A stretch of DNA of 64,000 nt from Bradyrhizobium iriomotense (GCF_018129405.1 NZ_JAFCLP010000001.1:124001-188000); one strand, 5' to 3'; positions 33,729 through 43,026 are shown, counted from the first letter of the stretch. Made by a program: numbers and translations. The notes: generated by a model not told the origin, from the sequence alone.

Positions 33729-34565
33729 ATGCGATTTCCAAAAACCTTCTCCGCCCTCGTCCTTCTGGTCGGCCTGACGCAGGCCGCCGGTGCCCAGACC
33801 TGCACGCCGAAGATTCCGGCGTCGAGCCTGATCGAGGCGCCGAAATGGCAGATGTCGATCAACCCGACGCTGCCGCCGCAGCAATTCGTCGACGACAAGG
33901 GCGAGCTGCAGGGCCTCAATGTCGAGCTCGCCCGCGAGATCGCCAAGCGCATCTGCGTCGAGCCGGTGTTCCTGCGCATGGACTTCCCGCCGATGATCCC
34001 GGCGCTGCGCTCTGGCCGCTTCGATGCCATCAACACCGGCCTGTTCTGGACCGAGGAACGCTCCAAGATGCTCTACCTCGTGCCTTATGCGCAGCAGGCG
34101 ATCAGCATCTACACCGACCCCTCCTCCAACCTGAAGCTGGAGAAGTTCGAGGACCTCGCCGGCCGCGTGGTGGGCGTTGAATCGGCGACCTACACTGAGC
34201 GCAAGGCGCGTGAGTTCAGCACCGCGATGGAGGCCAAGGGCCTGAAGCCGATCGAGCTGCGCACCTTCACCACCGTCACCGCCACCTCGGCGGCGCTGCG
34301 CGCCGGCCAGCTGGAGGCCGCGCTCAACATCAACGAGACCGCCAACTCGCTCGAGCAAAAGGGCATCGCAAAGATCTGGGTCCGCGACATCGCCGGCACC
34401 GACATCACGTTTGCCTTTCGTGACAAGCTGCTCGCCCAGGCCGTCGCCGATGCCCTCACCGCAATCCGCGCCGATGGCACCTATGACAAGCTGTTCGACA
34501 AGTTCGGCATGACCAAGCTGAAGGCGACGACGTTTGCCATTCGTGGGGATGGACCGACGAATTGA
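33729..34565 (+). CDS. Orphan ABC substrate-binding protein, amino-acid type (copy 2)
   Basis: A 278-aa periplasmic protein with a signal peptide (MRFPKTFSALVLLVGLTQAAG, cleavage near GAQT). It closely resembles the binding protein at 22419-23255 across its length (for example PPQQFVDDKG, LRMDFPPMIPAL, FWTEERSK). The start has GGAG 7 nt upstream; the open frame begins earlier but the earlier part overlaps the MaoC gene. No permease or ATPase is nearby, so it may share the membrane complex encoded on the minus arm and widen its range. It is the last gene of the plus arm. Confidence 0.9.
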   Translation: MRFPKTFSALVLLVGLTQAAGAQTCTPKIPASSLIEAPKWQMSINPTLPPQQFVDDKGELQGLNVELAREIAKRICVEPVFLRMDFPPMIPALRSGRFDAINTGLFWTEERSKMLYLVPYAQQAISIYTDPSSNLKLEKFEDLAGRVVGVESATYTERKAREFSTAMEAKGLKPIELRTFTTVTATSAALRAGQLEAALNINETANSLEQKGIAKIWVRDIAGTDITFAFRDKLLAQAVADALTAIRADGTYDKLFDKFGMTKLKATTFAIRGDGPTN

Positions 34566-34588
34566 GGAAGCCGCATTTGCGCGTCTCG

Positions 34589-34663
34589 TAGCCCGGGTGA
34601 GCGAAGCGATACCCGGGACAACAGCGGCAGCGTTCCCGGATATCGCTACGCTCATCCGGGCTA
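34589..34663. repeat. Dispersed inverted-repeat element (Bradyrhizobium-type REP-like)
   Basis: Two 30-bp arms, 34589-34618 and 34634-34663, are near-perfect reverse complements (starting TAGCCCGGGTGAGCG and ending CATCCGGGCTA) around a 15-nt loop. Elements of this form are very common between genes in Bradyrhizobium and Rhodopseudomonas. It lies 24 bp after the orphan binding-protein gene and could act as an mRNA-stabilising hairpin. Next to it, around 34700-34720, is one half of another common element (TAGGGTGGGTTAGC). Confidence 0.8.
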
Positions 34664-34740
34664 CCGGGGGCCGAAGGCAATGGCACGGACAACGGTGCCG
34701 TAGGGTGGGTTAGCGCAAGGCTTTGCGGCCGGTCGAGCGA

Positions 34741-34771
34741 GCCGGCGCGGCGGTGATGCAGCCGCGCCGGC
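34741..34771 (-). terminator. Strong GC hairpin after the MHS permease gene
   Basis: Perfect 11-bp arms (GCCGGCGCGGC and its complement) with a 9-nt loop lie 7 bp beyond the stop codon of the permease gene at 34779. There is no T-run after it on the minus strand, so it may act as a transcript 3'-end structure and not as a classic intrinsic terminator. Confidence 0.55.
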
Positions 34772-34778
34772 GCTAGGC

Positions 34779-36110
34779 TCAGCGGAAGTTGCCCTTGGTC
34801 TCGGGGATCACGACCGCGCCGATCAGGTAGATCACGAACACGCCGACCGCGAAGTAAGCCAGCGACATCGGAATCTCCGCGGGGCTCGCGCTGACCAGCG
34901 AGACGAAGGTCGGCATCATGCCGCCCAGCGCAAAGCCGATGTTCCAGGACAGGCCCGTGCCGCTCGCGCGCAGCGCGGTCGGGAAGCGCTCGTTGAGGAA
35001 GATCAGCACCGGCGCGTAACCGGCATTGCCGATGAAAGCGATGGCGAGTGCAAGGAGCGTGATCTGCGTCGTGTCCTTGGTGGCGGCAAGGTTGAGATAG
35101 CAGAGCGGCAGCAGCACCGCCGCCAGCGCGCCGATCAGCAGGAACGTCTTCTTGCGGCCGATCCAGTCGCTCATCGCGCCGACCAGCACGGCCGAGAAGA
35201 ACGCCGAGACGCTCGCACCCATCAGGATCAGCGACGAGGTCTGGTTCGGGACCGCGTTGATGACTTTGAGGAAGCTCGGCAGATAGCCGGAGGTGAGATA
35301 GTAGCCGGCGCCGCCACCGAAGGTGATGAGAAGGTTGACCAGCAGAACGCCGCGATATTCGCCGGAGAACACGTCCTTGACCGGCGCCTTCGAGACCTTC
35401 GCCTGCTTGTTGCCCTGCTGGCGCTTGAGCTCCTTGAAGTACGGCGATTCCTCGAGGTTGCGGAAGATGAACCAGCCGAGCAGCGAGCTCAGCAGCCCCG
35501 AGAAGAACATGAAGCGCCAGCCCCACACCGCGAAGGCCTCGCCGGGGAACACCGAGGACGTGATCAGGAAGATGAAGGACGCGAGCAGCGCGCCGATGCC
35601 GGCGCCGCCGCCGCCAACCAGTCCCGACATCGCACCGCGCCATTGCGGCGGCACGGACTCGGTACCGATCGTGTGGGTCGAGGCCACGACGCCGCCGACG
35701 AACACGCCCTGCACCAGCCGCAGGATCAGGAACACGATCGGCGCGATGATTCCGACCTGCGCAATGGTCGGCAGCAGGCCGAACGCCGCCGTGCTGAGGC
35801 CGACGCCGATGATGGCGATCAGCATGGCCTGCTTGCGGCCGTGCACGTCGGCATAATGGCCGAACACCGCCGAACCCAGCGGCCGCATCAGCAGCGTGAC
35901 GGCGAACGAGCCGTAGACCGCCGCCAGCGACAGCGCCGCATTGCTCGACGGAAAGAACAGCGCACCGACGACCGGCGCCACGTAGAGCAGAATGAACAAA
36001 TCGAACAGATCCAGCGCCCATCCGAGCACCGATGCGATGATCGCATTGACCATCTGCTTGTTATCCGCCGATGCTTCTGCACCCGCGACCGGCATATCCA
36101 TCTCAGCCAT
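34779..36110 (-). CDS. MFS permease, metabolite:H+ symporter (MHS)-type
   Basis: A 443-aa, 12-helix major facilitator. The loop between helices 2 and 3 reads RPLGSAVFGHYADVHGRKQAML, the classic MFS motif with the arginine-proline start seen in MHS carriers such as PcaK-like or ShiA-like transporters. A second copy, GAMSDWIGRKKTFL, lies between helices 8 and 9. It is the last gene of the molybdenum hydroxylase operon and probably imports its substrate, likely an aromatic or dicarboxylic acid. A GGGGGAGG ribosome-binding site is upstream. Confidence 0.9.
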   Translation of the reverse strand: MAEMDMPVAGAEASADNKQMVNAIIASVLGWALDLFDLFILLYVAPVVGALFFPSSNAALSLAAVYGSFAVTLLMRPLGSAVFGHYADVHGRKQAMLIAIIGVGLSTAAFGLLPTIAQVGIIAPIVFLILRLVQGVFVGGVVASTHTIGTESVPPQWRGAMSGLVGGGGAGIGALLASFIFLITSSVFPGEAFAVWGWRFMFFSGLLSSLLGWFIFRNLEESPYFKELKRQQGNKQAKVSKAPVKDVFSGEYRGVLLVNLLITFGGGAGYYLTSGYLPSFLKVINAVPNQTSSLILMGASVSAFFSAVLVGAMSDWIGRKKTFLLIGALAAVLLPLCYLNLAATKDTTQITLLALAIAFIGNAGYAPVLIFLNERFPTALRASGTGLSWNIGFALGGMMPTFVSLVSASPAEIPMSLAYFAVGVFVIYLIGAVVIPETKGNFR

Positions 36111-36182
36111 GTTGTTTTACCTCCCCCGTTTGAGTAGCGCCGCGGCTCGCGCCATTGCGAACCGCGGCAGTTCAGTCGCGTG

Positions 36183-36989
36183 TCAGCGGCCGACGAATTT
36201 CGGCGGACGCTTGGCGTTGAAGGCCTCGACGCCCTCCTTGAAGTCTTCCGACTGGCGCAGGCGGCTGTAGCAATGGCCTTCGAGCTCGATGGCGATCGCG
36301 AGCGTCGAGTCCTCGGTGTCGTTGAGGAGCTTCTTGGCGGTGCGCTGCGCCAGCGGCGAGAAGGTGCGGAGCTCGTCGACGAGCTTGTCGGTCGCCTTCT
36401 CCAGTTCGGCATCCGGCACGCATTCGGTGGCGATGCCCCATTCGTACGCCTGCTTGGCCGAGATGCGCTTGGAGCGCATCACGATATCCTTGGTGCGGGT
36501 GATGCCGACCATCTTCTGCAGGCGGGCCGAGCCGCCCGAGCCCGGGATCTGGCCGAGCTTCTGCTCCGGCAGCGCGTATTGCGTCGTCTCCGACGCGATG
36601 CGGAAGTCGCAGGCCAGCGACAGCTCGAAGCCGACGCCGAAGCAATAGCCGCGATTGGCGACGATCACGGGCTTGGCGCAGCGCGCGGGCGCAGCGATGT
36701 TCCAGGCGAGCTTGGAGACATGCTCGGGGCTCGCCTCCATGAAGCCGCCGATATTGCCGCCGCTGGAGAAATGCTCGCCCTCGCCGCGCACCACGATGAC
36801 GCGGACGCGCGGATCTTCGTCCAGCGTTTCGAAGGTCAGCCGGAGCTGGTCGCGCTGCGGCATCGCCACGACGTTGTAGGGCGGACGCCCTAAGATGATG
36901 TCGGCGCGCTCATGCGCCTCGTCGATCTCGACCTTGAACCCGTCGGGCTTGGCGAGCCGCGGATCGGCGAATGTGTAGAGTGACGGCAT
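36183..36989 (-). CDS. Enoyl-CoA hydratase/isomerase family (crotonase fold)
   Basis: A 268-aa crotonase-fold protein. Both catalytic glutamates of true hydratases are present, in GVGFELSLACD and ALPEQKLGQIPGSGG. The oxyanion-hole glycine is in HFSSGGNIGGF. It is likely to hydrate the unsaturated or ring-type CoA thioester made after the CoA ligase step, or to open a ring as in benzoyl-CoA-type routes. It lies 30 bp after the ligase gene with AAGGAAG about 6 nt before the ATG. Confidence 0.9.
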   Translation of the reverse strand: MPSLYTFADPRLAKPDGFKVEIDEAHERADIILGRPPYNVVAMPQRDQLRLTFETLDEDPRVRVIVVRGEGEHFSSGGNIGGFMEASPEHVSKLAWNIAAPARCAKPVIVANRGYCFGVGFELSLACDFRIASETTQYALPEQKLGQIPGSGGSARLQKMVGITRTKDIVMRSKRISAKQAYEWGIATECVPDAELEKATDKLVDELRTFSPLAQRTAKKLLNDTEDSTLAIAIELEGHCYSRLRQSEDFKEGVEAFNAKRPPKFVGR

Positions 36990-37019
36990 TTTGGCTTCCT
37001 TCTGTTGATGGGGTGATGA

Positions 37020-38564
37020 TCAGGCGGCGTCCGATGGCGGCAGGCGCTCGGCCTCGTATTCGCCGGCGACGAGCAGTCGCCGCAGCAGCTTACCGACAGG
37101 CGATTTCGGGATCGCGTCGACGAAGACGTAGCGGCGCGGCCGCTTGAAATTGGCAAGGCCGGAGGTGCGGCAGAACTGCTCCAGCTCTCCTTCCGAGACG
37201 GCGCGGTTGCGCTTGACGAAAGCGGCGACGACCTTGCCCCACTTCTCATCAGTGACGCCGACCACCGCGACCTCGTCCACGGCGGGATGCAGCGACAGGC
37301 AGCTCTCGATCTCGACCGGCGAGACGTTCTCGCCGCCGGTGATGATCATGTCGTCGACGCGCCCGGTGACGAAGAGATCGCCGTCGGGATCGACGTAGCC
37401 GGTGTCGCCCGTAAAATACCAGCCCTCGCGCAGCGACTTGGCATCCGCTTCGGGGCGGCGCCAATAGCCTTCGAAGGCCTCGTCGCCGGCCAGCGTCGCG
37501 ATGATCTCGCCTTCCTCGCCAACGGCGGCAAGCTCCGCAACCGAGCGCGCGCCGATGCGGACGACCTTGACGTGCTGGTTCAGCCCCGCCTTGCCGGCCG
37601 AGCCGGGCTTTCCCGCCGCGTTCTGGTCGATCGTAAAGGTGTAGATCTCGGAGCTGCCGTAGTGATTGACGAACAGTTCTGGCTTGAACGCCTCGTTCAG
37701 CTTCTTGAGCAGACCATCGGTCATCGACGCGCCGGCAAAGCCCAGCTTGCGCACGCTGGAAACGTCGGTTTTGGCGAACGCCTCGTGATGGACGAGGTCG
37801 TGATAGAGCGTCGGCACCAGATAAAGATTGGTGATCTCTTCCTGCTCGATCAGCGCCAGCGCCTGGCGGCTGTCATAGCGCGGCAGGCAGATGAAGCTGC
37901 CGCCGATCAGCGACATCGCCAGCAACGAGCGGACGCCCATGGTGTGGTAGAGCGGCATCACGCCGAGCGTGCGCTCGCCGCGGCCGTAGAGGTTTTGCGC
38001 GACATGGGCGACCGCCGCAGCGCGTTCGGCGCGATGCCGCCGCGGCACGCCCTTCGGGCGCGAGGTCGTGCCTGACGTATAGAGCATGATCGACCAGGCA
38101 TCGGCGCCGACGCGCGGCTCGGCATCTAGCGCGCTGTTCCTGATCAGATCGGAAAAGCTCGTCGCATCGCCCGTGCCGGGATCGACGGAGACGCGCAGCA
38201 GCCTGCCTGAGAGCGCCGAGCCCTGCACGGCTTCTGCAGAGATGTCCTGGTAGAACACCGCGCAGGCTTCGGCGTTCTCGATGCAATAGTCGAGCTCGTT
38301 GGCCTTGGCGCGCCAGTTGATCGGCGTGATCACGAGGCCGGCGAACTGGCAGGCCCAGTGCAGCGTTGCCGCCTCCCAGCGGTTCTGCAGCAGCGTCACG
38401 ACGTGATCGCCGGGCTTGAGGGCAAGACGGTCGAAGGAAGACACCAGCGCGGAGATCTTGTCGTACCATTGCCGGTAGGTCAGGCGGAGATCGCCATCGA
38501 CCAGCGCGATCGCATGGGGATCGCGCGCGGCGCTGGCAACGAAGCTGCTGGCGAGATCAAGCAT
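37020..38564 (-). CDS. AMP-binding aryl/acyl-CoA ligase (4-hydroxybenzoate-CoA ligase-like)
   Basis: A 514-aa ANL ligase. The phosphate loop is YTSGTTSRPK (162-171), the A5 motif reads NHYGSSE, the hinge region FTGDTGYVD, and the C-terminal lysine is in PVGKLLRR. The architecture fits benzoate- or 4-hydroxybenzoate-CoA ligases. Its start ATG overlaps the end of the 2Fe-2S subunit gene by 8 bp. The position after a molybdenum hydroxylase suggests that the hydroxylated acid is turned into a CoA thioester. Substrate specificity is not readable. Confidence 0.88.
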   Translation of the reverse strand: MLDLASSFVASAARDPHAIALVDGDLRLTYRQWYDKISALVSSFDRLALKPGDHVVTLLQNRWEAATLHWACQFAGLVITPINWRAKANELDYCIENAEACAVFYQDISAEAVQGSALSGRLLRVSVDPGTGDATSFSDLIRNSALDAEPRVGADAWSIMLYTSGTTSRPKGVPRRHRAERAAAVAHVAQNLYGRGERTLGVMPLYHTMGVRSLLAMSLIGGSFICLPRYDSRQALALIEQEEITNLYLVPTLYHDLVHHEAFAKTDVSSVRKLGFAGASMTDGLLKKLNEAFKPELFVNHYGSSEIYTFTIDQNAAGKPGSAGKAGLNQHVKVVRIGARSVAELAAVGEEGEIIATLAGDEAFEGYWRRPEADAKSLREGWYFTGDTGYVDPDGDLFVTGRVDDMIITGGENVSPVEIESCLSLHPAVDEVAVVGVTDEKWGKVVAAFVKRNRAVSEGELEQFCRTSGLANFKRPRRYVFVDAIPKSPVGKLLRRLLVAGEYEAERLPPSDAA

Positions 38565-39075
38565 CTGACGTCTCTTTTTGGGATGAAGTGAGCTCGGCGG
38601 CGGCATCTAACGCTGCCTGGATGATCGGGGTGTAACCGGTGCAGCGGCAGATGTGCCCGCTGAGGAGATCGCGGATCTCCGCCTCGGTCGGCGCCGGGTT
38701 CTTGCCGAGATAGTGGTCGAGCGACATCAAAATGCCGGCGGTGCAGAAGCCGCATTGGAGCGCGTGGTTGCGACGAAACGCCTGTTGCAGCACGCCGAGC
38801 CGATCGGCTGACGGCGCGAGCCCTTCGACGGTCTTCAGCTCGCAGCCATCGACCTGCGCCGCGAGCGTCAGGCAGGACCGTGTCAGCATGCCGTCGACGA
38901 CGACCGTGCAGGCGCCGCAGACGCCGTGCTCACAGCCCACATGGGTGCCGGTGGCGCCAAGTTGGTGGCGTAGGAAATCGGACAGCAGCATACGCGGTTC
39001 GGCCTCGCCCTCGGCGGGCTTGCCATTGAGCGTGAAACGAATTGCATGGCGGCGATCGGCCTTGAGACGCGTCAT
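38557..39075 (-). CDS. Xanthine dehydrogenase-family 2Fe-2S subunit (CoxS-like)
   Basis: A 172-aa protein with both cysteine patterns of this subunit: the plant-ferredoxin-type cluster GCEHGVCGACTV plus a later SC, and the second cluster CGFCTAGIL with HICRCTGY. It carries electrons from the Mo cofactor to FAD. It is ATGA-coupled to the FAD subunit and overlaps the CoA ligase gene. The N terminus holds no signal peptide, so the complex is cytoplasmic. Confidence 0.93.
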   Translation of the reverse strand: MTRLKADRRHAIRFTLNGKPAEGEAEPRMLLSDFLRHQLGATGTHVGCEHGVCGACTVVVDGMLTRSCLTLAAQVDGCELKTVEGLAPSADRLGVLQQAFRRNHALQCGFCTAGILMSLDHYLGKNPAPTEAEIRDLLSGHICRCTGYTPIIQAALDAAAELTSSQKETSDA

Positions 39076-39887
39076 TGCAGTACCTCGCCGATCAGACCGC
39101 GGCCGATCATGCGCACGAGGTCGCGGCGGTAGCGCGCCGTGGCGTGGACGTCGTCACGGGCGCCGAGCTCGTAGGCAAAAGCATTGAGAGCATCGTCGAG
39201 TGCGCTGCCCTCCAGCCGCGGCCAGTCGCGCGCGGTCGGAACGTCGGCGACGCCGCCAACGGCAAGGCAAACGCCGGTCGGCGTCTTCATCGCCGCGCAG
39301 GCGACGATGGCAAAGTCGCCGTGCCGGCGCGCGACCTCGCGGAAGGCGACGCGGCTGTCGCGGACGATCGGCAGCGAGAGGCCCTCGATCAGTTCGTCGT
39401 CCGCGCGCGCCGTCAGCATCATGCCAGCGAAGAAGTCCCTGGCCGCGACGCGGCGACGACGCCTGGCGTTGCGCAACAACACCTCGCCCCCGAGCGCGAC
39501 CAGCGCGAGCGGCATCTCGGCGCTGGGATCGGCATGGGCGAGCGAGCCGCAAATGGTGCCGCGGCTGCGGGTCTGCATGTGGCCGACCCAGGGCAGCGCC
39601 AGCGCCACCAGCGGCAGCGTATCGGCAAGATCAGGCCATGCCAGGAGATCGGCCTGGCGCACGCCGGCGCCGATGACAACAGTATCGCCCGTCCGCTCGA
39701 TTTGCCGCAGCTCCCCGATCCGCATGATGTCGATCAGCAGCTTCGGCTTGGCGAGGCGCATGTTGAGCATCGCCATCAGCGACTGCCCGCCCGCAAGCAC
39801 ACGGGCATCGCCGCCTTGCTGCGCCAGTCCTTCGAGGACGTCACTGATGCTCTCGGCGCGGAGATAGTCGAATGCGGGCGGCTTCAT
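39072..39887 (-). CDS. Xanthine dehydrogenase-family FAD subunit (CoxM-like)
   Basis: A 271-aa FAD-binding protein. The two family motifs are AGGQSLMAML near residue 32 and TICGSLAHADPSAE near residue 111. It takes electrons from the 2Fe-2S subunit to an acceptor. It is coupled by ATGA at both ends, so L, M and S subunits are made in equal amounts from one mRNA. Confidence 0.92.
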   Translation of the reverse strand: MKPPAFDYLRAESISDVLEGLAQQGGDARVLAGGQSLMAMLNMRLAKPKLLIDIMRIGELRQIERTGDTVVIGAGVRQADLLAWPDLADTLPLVALALPWVGHMQTRSRGTICGSLAHADPSAEMPLALVALGGEVLLRNARRRRRVAARDFFAGMMLTARADDELIEGLSLPIVRDSRVAFREVARRHGDFAIVACAAMKTPTGVCLAVGGVADVPTARDWPRLEGSALDDALNAFAYELGARDDVHATARYRRDLVRMIGRGLIGEVLQ

Positions 39888-42883
39888 CGGCGCCCCCCGA
39901 ACAGGCTGGCCAGCTTCGCCAACACGGCGAACAGCGAGAAGCCTCCACCCGGAGCACCACCGCCGGCCTTGCGGGCCAGCGCGGTGAAGAACTGGCCGAT
40001 GATCACGCGCGTCGCGCCATCGAGCAGGCGGCCGCCGATGCTTGCGACCTTGCCGCCGATCGCAGCGTCATAGCTGTAGGCCAGTTTCGTTCCGCCGCTG
40101 CCGTCGGGAGCAAGGGTGATGCGTCCCTCGGCGCTGCCGAAGCCGAGCGCGCCGGTGGCGCCGCCGCGCAAGGTGACGGCACGTGGCGGATCGAGATCGA
40201 ACAGCTCCACATCGGCGCGATAGCGCCCCGTGACGGGACCGATGCCGAGCGTCACGTCGGCGCGGAAGTGCGTGTCGGCGATCTTGTCGACGCGCTGGCA
40301 GCCGGGGATCACAGACTGGAGCGTGGCCGGATCGAGCAGCATCGCCCAGACCTGCTCCGGCGCGCCCTTCACCACAGCCTGCCCTTCGCCACGCAGCCGC
40401 CGGTCGCCGTCGCGCACGGGTGCAGCACTCACCCCACCTGCCGGAGGCGGCGGCTCGGTGCCGCGCACGAGCTCCGCAAGTCGCGCCGGCACCAGCGGCA
40501 GCGTGATATCGGCGACGCCAAGCGCATCCGCAACCGCATTGGCGAGGCACACCGGCGTCGACATGCAATTGCCTTCGCCGACGCCCTTGGCGCCGAGCGG
40601 CGTGAACGGCGACGGCGTCTCCATGTGGAAGATCTCGGGCTCCGGCACCTCGGTGGCGGTCGGCAGCAGATAGTCGGCGAGTGTTCCCGTCAGGAAACTG
40701 CCGTCATCGGCGTAGGCATATTCCTCGTAAAGCGCGGCCCCGAGCGCCTGGGCAAAGCCGCCGCGGATCTGGCCGTTGACCATGCCCGGATGCAAAATGG
40801 TGCCGCAATCGTGCATGGTGATGTAGCGGTCGATCCGCGTCTCCAGCGTCGTCGGATCGATCTCGACGCCGCAGAAATCGAAGATGAAGCCGTGGCAGAG
40901 CGAGGAGTTGATGCGGTCCTCATCGTCGGGCGGCGTCAGCTCCGGCGGGGTCCAGAACACGGTCTCGCGGATGGTCTGGCCGGCATCGTCAGGCAGCGAG
41001 CCCGGCGACCAGTGGCTGAGCGCGGCGACGCGCGAGAACGCGATCCGATTCTCCGGATTGTGTTTTGAGGCAACGAAGCCCTTCGCAAACACGATGTCGG
41101 CGGCCTCGACGTTCAGCTGGCTCGCCGCGATGCGCGCGAGACGCCCGGCGATGCGCTCCGCCGCGATCTTCGCCGTGCCCGCCACCACCGCGGCAAAGCG
41201 GCTGGCGTAATTGCCCGAAGCGATCGACCAGGCATCCTTGGCGGTGTCGATCTCGGTGTTGACGCGGATGTCCTTCGGCTGAAGGCCGAACACATCGGCA
41301 ACGACCTGCGACAGCACGGTGCGATGGCCCTGCCCCTGCGGCACCGAGGCGACGTGAACCGTGACGCTGCCGACGGGATCGAGCCCGACGGTCGCGGTCG
41401 CCTGCGCGCCGTTCTTCGGCCCGGCCTTGCGACGCTCGGCCGCCGTCAGCACGGTCGTGATATAGCCCATGTTGGAGACGCTGGGCTCGACCACCGCGGT
41501 GAAGCCGATGCCGTAGAGGCGCCCCTGCGCCCGCGCCTCGTCGCGCTTCGCAGTCAGTTCCGCAAGTCTGCCCTGCTCGACGGCGCGCGCGATCGCTGCC
41601 TGGTAATTGCCGGAATCCAAGAGCGCGCCCGTCGCAGTACGATAGGGAAACGCATTCGCCTCGATCAGATTGCGCTTGATGACATCGAGCGGATCGAGAC
41701 CGAGTCCGATCGCGATCCGCTGCACCAGCCGCTCCAGCGCGAAATAGACCTGCGGGCCGCCAAAACCGCGATTGAGGCCGGTCGGCGTCTTGTTGGTGAC
41801 GACGACACGGTTGCGGATCTTGACGTGGCTTATGTCGTAGGCGCCGGTCAGGTTGCCGTGCATGCGGTAGAGCGTCGCCGGCTCGGGCGCGCGAAGATGA
41901 GCGCCGCAATCCTCGACCTGGTCCCAGTCGAGCGCGAGGATCTTTCCGTCGGCCGCGACCGCCGCCGCCAGCGTCGTCGCGCGGTTGGTCGCCGACACCG
42001 ACGCGGTGAGATGCTCGAGCCGGTCCTCGATCCATTTGACCGGCCGTCCCGTGATGCGCGCCGCAGCGGCGATCAGCACGATATAGGGAAACACGCCCTG
42101 CTTGACGCCAAAGCTGCCGCCGGAATCCGGCGGCGTGCGCAGCCGTAAGCGATTGCCCGGCACTTTCAGCGCACGTGCGATCACCGTGTGGATGCTGAAC
42201 GGGCCCTGGAAATTGGCGAGCACCTCATAGGCATCCTCGCCGGCATCGTGCGAGGCGACGACGCCGTAGGTCTCAATCGGCGTACAGGAGTTGCGGGGAT
42301 AGCGGATGTCGATGGAGAGGCGATGCGGTGCGTCCGCAAAGGCTTTTTCGGGTTCGCCGTACCGGAATGAGCGATCGCTGGCAAGATTACCGGGGAAGCC
42401 GTCATGCAGCACAGGGGCATCAGGTGCGATTGCGCCAAGCGGATCGACCACGGCGCCGCGCGGGCGGTACTCGACATTGATCAGCTCCGCCGCATCCTCG
42501 GCACGCGCACGATCAGTCGCGACCACGACAGCGACCGGCTCGCCGACATAGCGCACGCGGTCCATCGCGATCGGCCAGCACTCGACCGGCGCCTTCACGC
42601 CAACGACGAGGCTGGTGGTGACGGCTCTGACATCGCTGCCGATCAGAACCGCGGCGACGCCCGGCAGGCGCTTTGCAGCTTCAGTGTCAATCGAGAGAAT
42701 ATCGGCATGCGCGTGCGGCGAGCGCAAAATCGTCGCGTGCAGCGTGCCGGGCTGGACGCCGAGATCGTCGATGAAGCGGCCGCGGCCAGAGAGCAGCGCG
42801 GCGTCCTCGACGCGCTCGATCGAACGCCCGACCCACGGCTCATCGCCACGTCCCGGATTTGCGGATTTGACCGCCTGCAACAT
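39884..42883 (-). CDS. Molybdenum hydroxylase large subunit fused to a CoxG-like SRPBCC domain
   Basis: A 999-aa protein. Residues 1 to about 800 are the Mo-cofactor subunit of the xanthine dehydrogenase/CODH-like family (GGSFGVK at 255-261, a C-terminal GAKGVGEGN with the catalytic glutamate). The active-site loop reads NRGFGGPQ (371-378) and not the AYRCSFR of form I CO dehydrogenase, so it is not a true CODH. Residues from about 830 to the end match carbon monoxide dehydrogenase subunit G (SRPBCC fold, PEQVWAMLLDPATLQSVIPGC), normally a separate protein. The start is the ATG at 42883 in preference to the longer frame, with GGGAGG upstream. The first gene of its operon. Confidence 0.9.
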   Translation of the reverse strand: MLQAVKSANPGRGDEPWVGRSIERVEDAALLSGRGRFIDDLGVQPGTLHATILRSPHAHADILSIDTEAAKRLPGVAAVLIGSDVRAVTTSLVVGVKAPVECWPIAMDRVRYVGEPVAVVVATDRARAEDAAELINVEYRPRGAVVDPLGAIAPDAPVLHDGFPGNLASDRSFRYGEPEKAFADAPHRLSIDIRYPRNSCTPIETYGVVASHDAGEDAYEVLANFQGPFSIHTVIARALKVPGNRLRLRTPPDSGGSFGVKQGVFPYIVLIAAAARITGRPVKWIEDRLEHLTASVSATNRATTLAAAVAADGKILALDWDQVEDCGAHLRAPEPATLYRMHGNLTGAYDISHVKIRNRVVVTNKTPTGLNRGFGGPQVYFALERLVQRIAIGLGLDPLDVIKRNLIEANAFPYRTATGALLDSGNYQAAIARAVEQGRLAELTAKRDEARAQGRLYGIGFTAVVEPSVSNMGYITTVLTAAERRKAGPKNGAQATATVGLDPVGSVTVHVASVPQGQGHRTVLSQVVADVFGLQPKDIRVNTEIDTAKDAWSIASGNYASRFAAVVAGTAKIAAERIAGRLARIAASQLNVEAADIVFAKGFVASKHNPENRIAFSRVAALSHWSPGSLPDDAGQTIRETVFWTPPELTPPDDEDRINSSLCHGFIFDFCGVEIDPTTLETRIDRYITMHDCGTILHPGMVNGQIRGGFAQALGAALYEEYAYADDGSFLTGTLADYLLPTATEVPEPEIFHMETPSPFTPLGAKGVGEGNCMSTPVCLANAVADALGVADITLPLVPARLAELVRGTEPPPPAGGVSAAPVRDGDRRLRGEGQAVVKGAPEQVWAMLLDPATLQSVIPGCQRVDKIADTHFRADVTLGIGPVTGRYRADVELFDLDPPRAVTLRGGATGALGFGSAEGRITLAPDGSGGTKLAYSYDAAIGGKVASIGGRLLDGATRVIIGQFFTALARKAGGGAPGGGFSLFAVLAKLASLFGGRR

Positions 42884-43026
42884 GTCCCGGCATACCTCCC
42901 GACGCGTTCTTTGACGCGACGGTGACACTTGTCAGGACAGGGGCTGCGCGGGCCATACCGCCCGCTCTCACGACTTACCAAATCGTCTCATTCGAGCGCG
43001 TGCGGCGCAATATCGGCCCGCGAGAC

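Noticed and set aside
34700-34720. Complete second dispersed repeat (TAGGGTGGGTTAGC type)
   Set aside because: Only one half of the usual inverted element is present; the matching arm is missing.
34741-34771. Intrinsic terminator with a T run
   Set aside because: The 11-bp GC hairpin is real but no T-rich tail follows on either strand, so it is called only as a hairpin-type terminator candidate.
39884-42883. Aerobic CO dehydrogenase (CoxL form I)
   Set aside because: The active-site loop NRGFGGPQ does not match the AYRCSFR loop of CO dehydrogenase, and other neighbours point to an organic-acid route.
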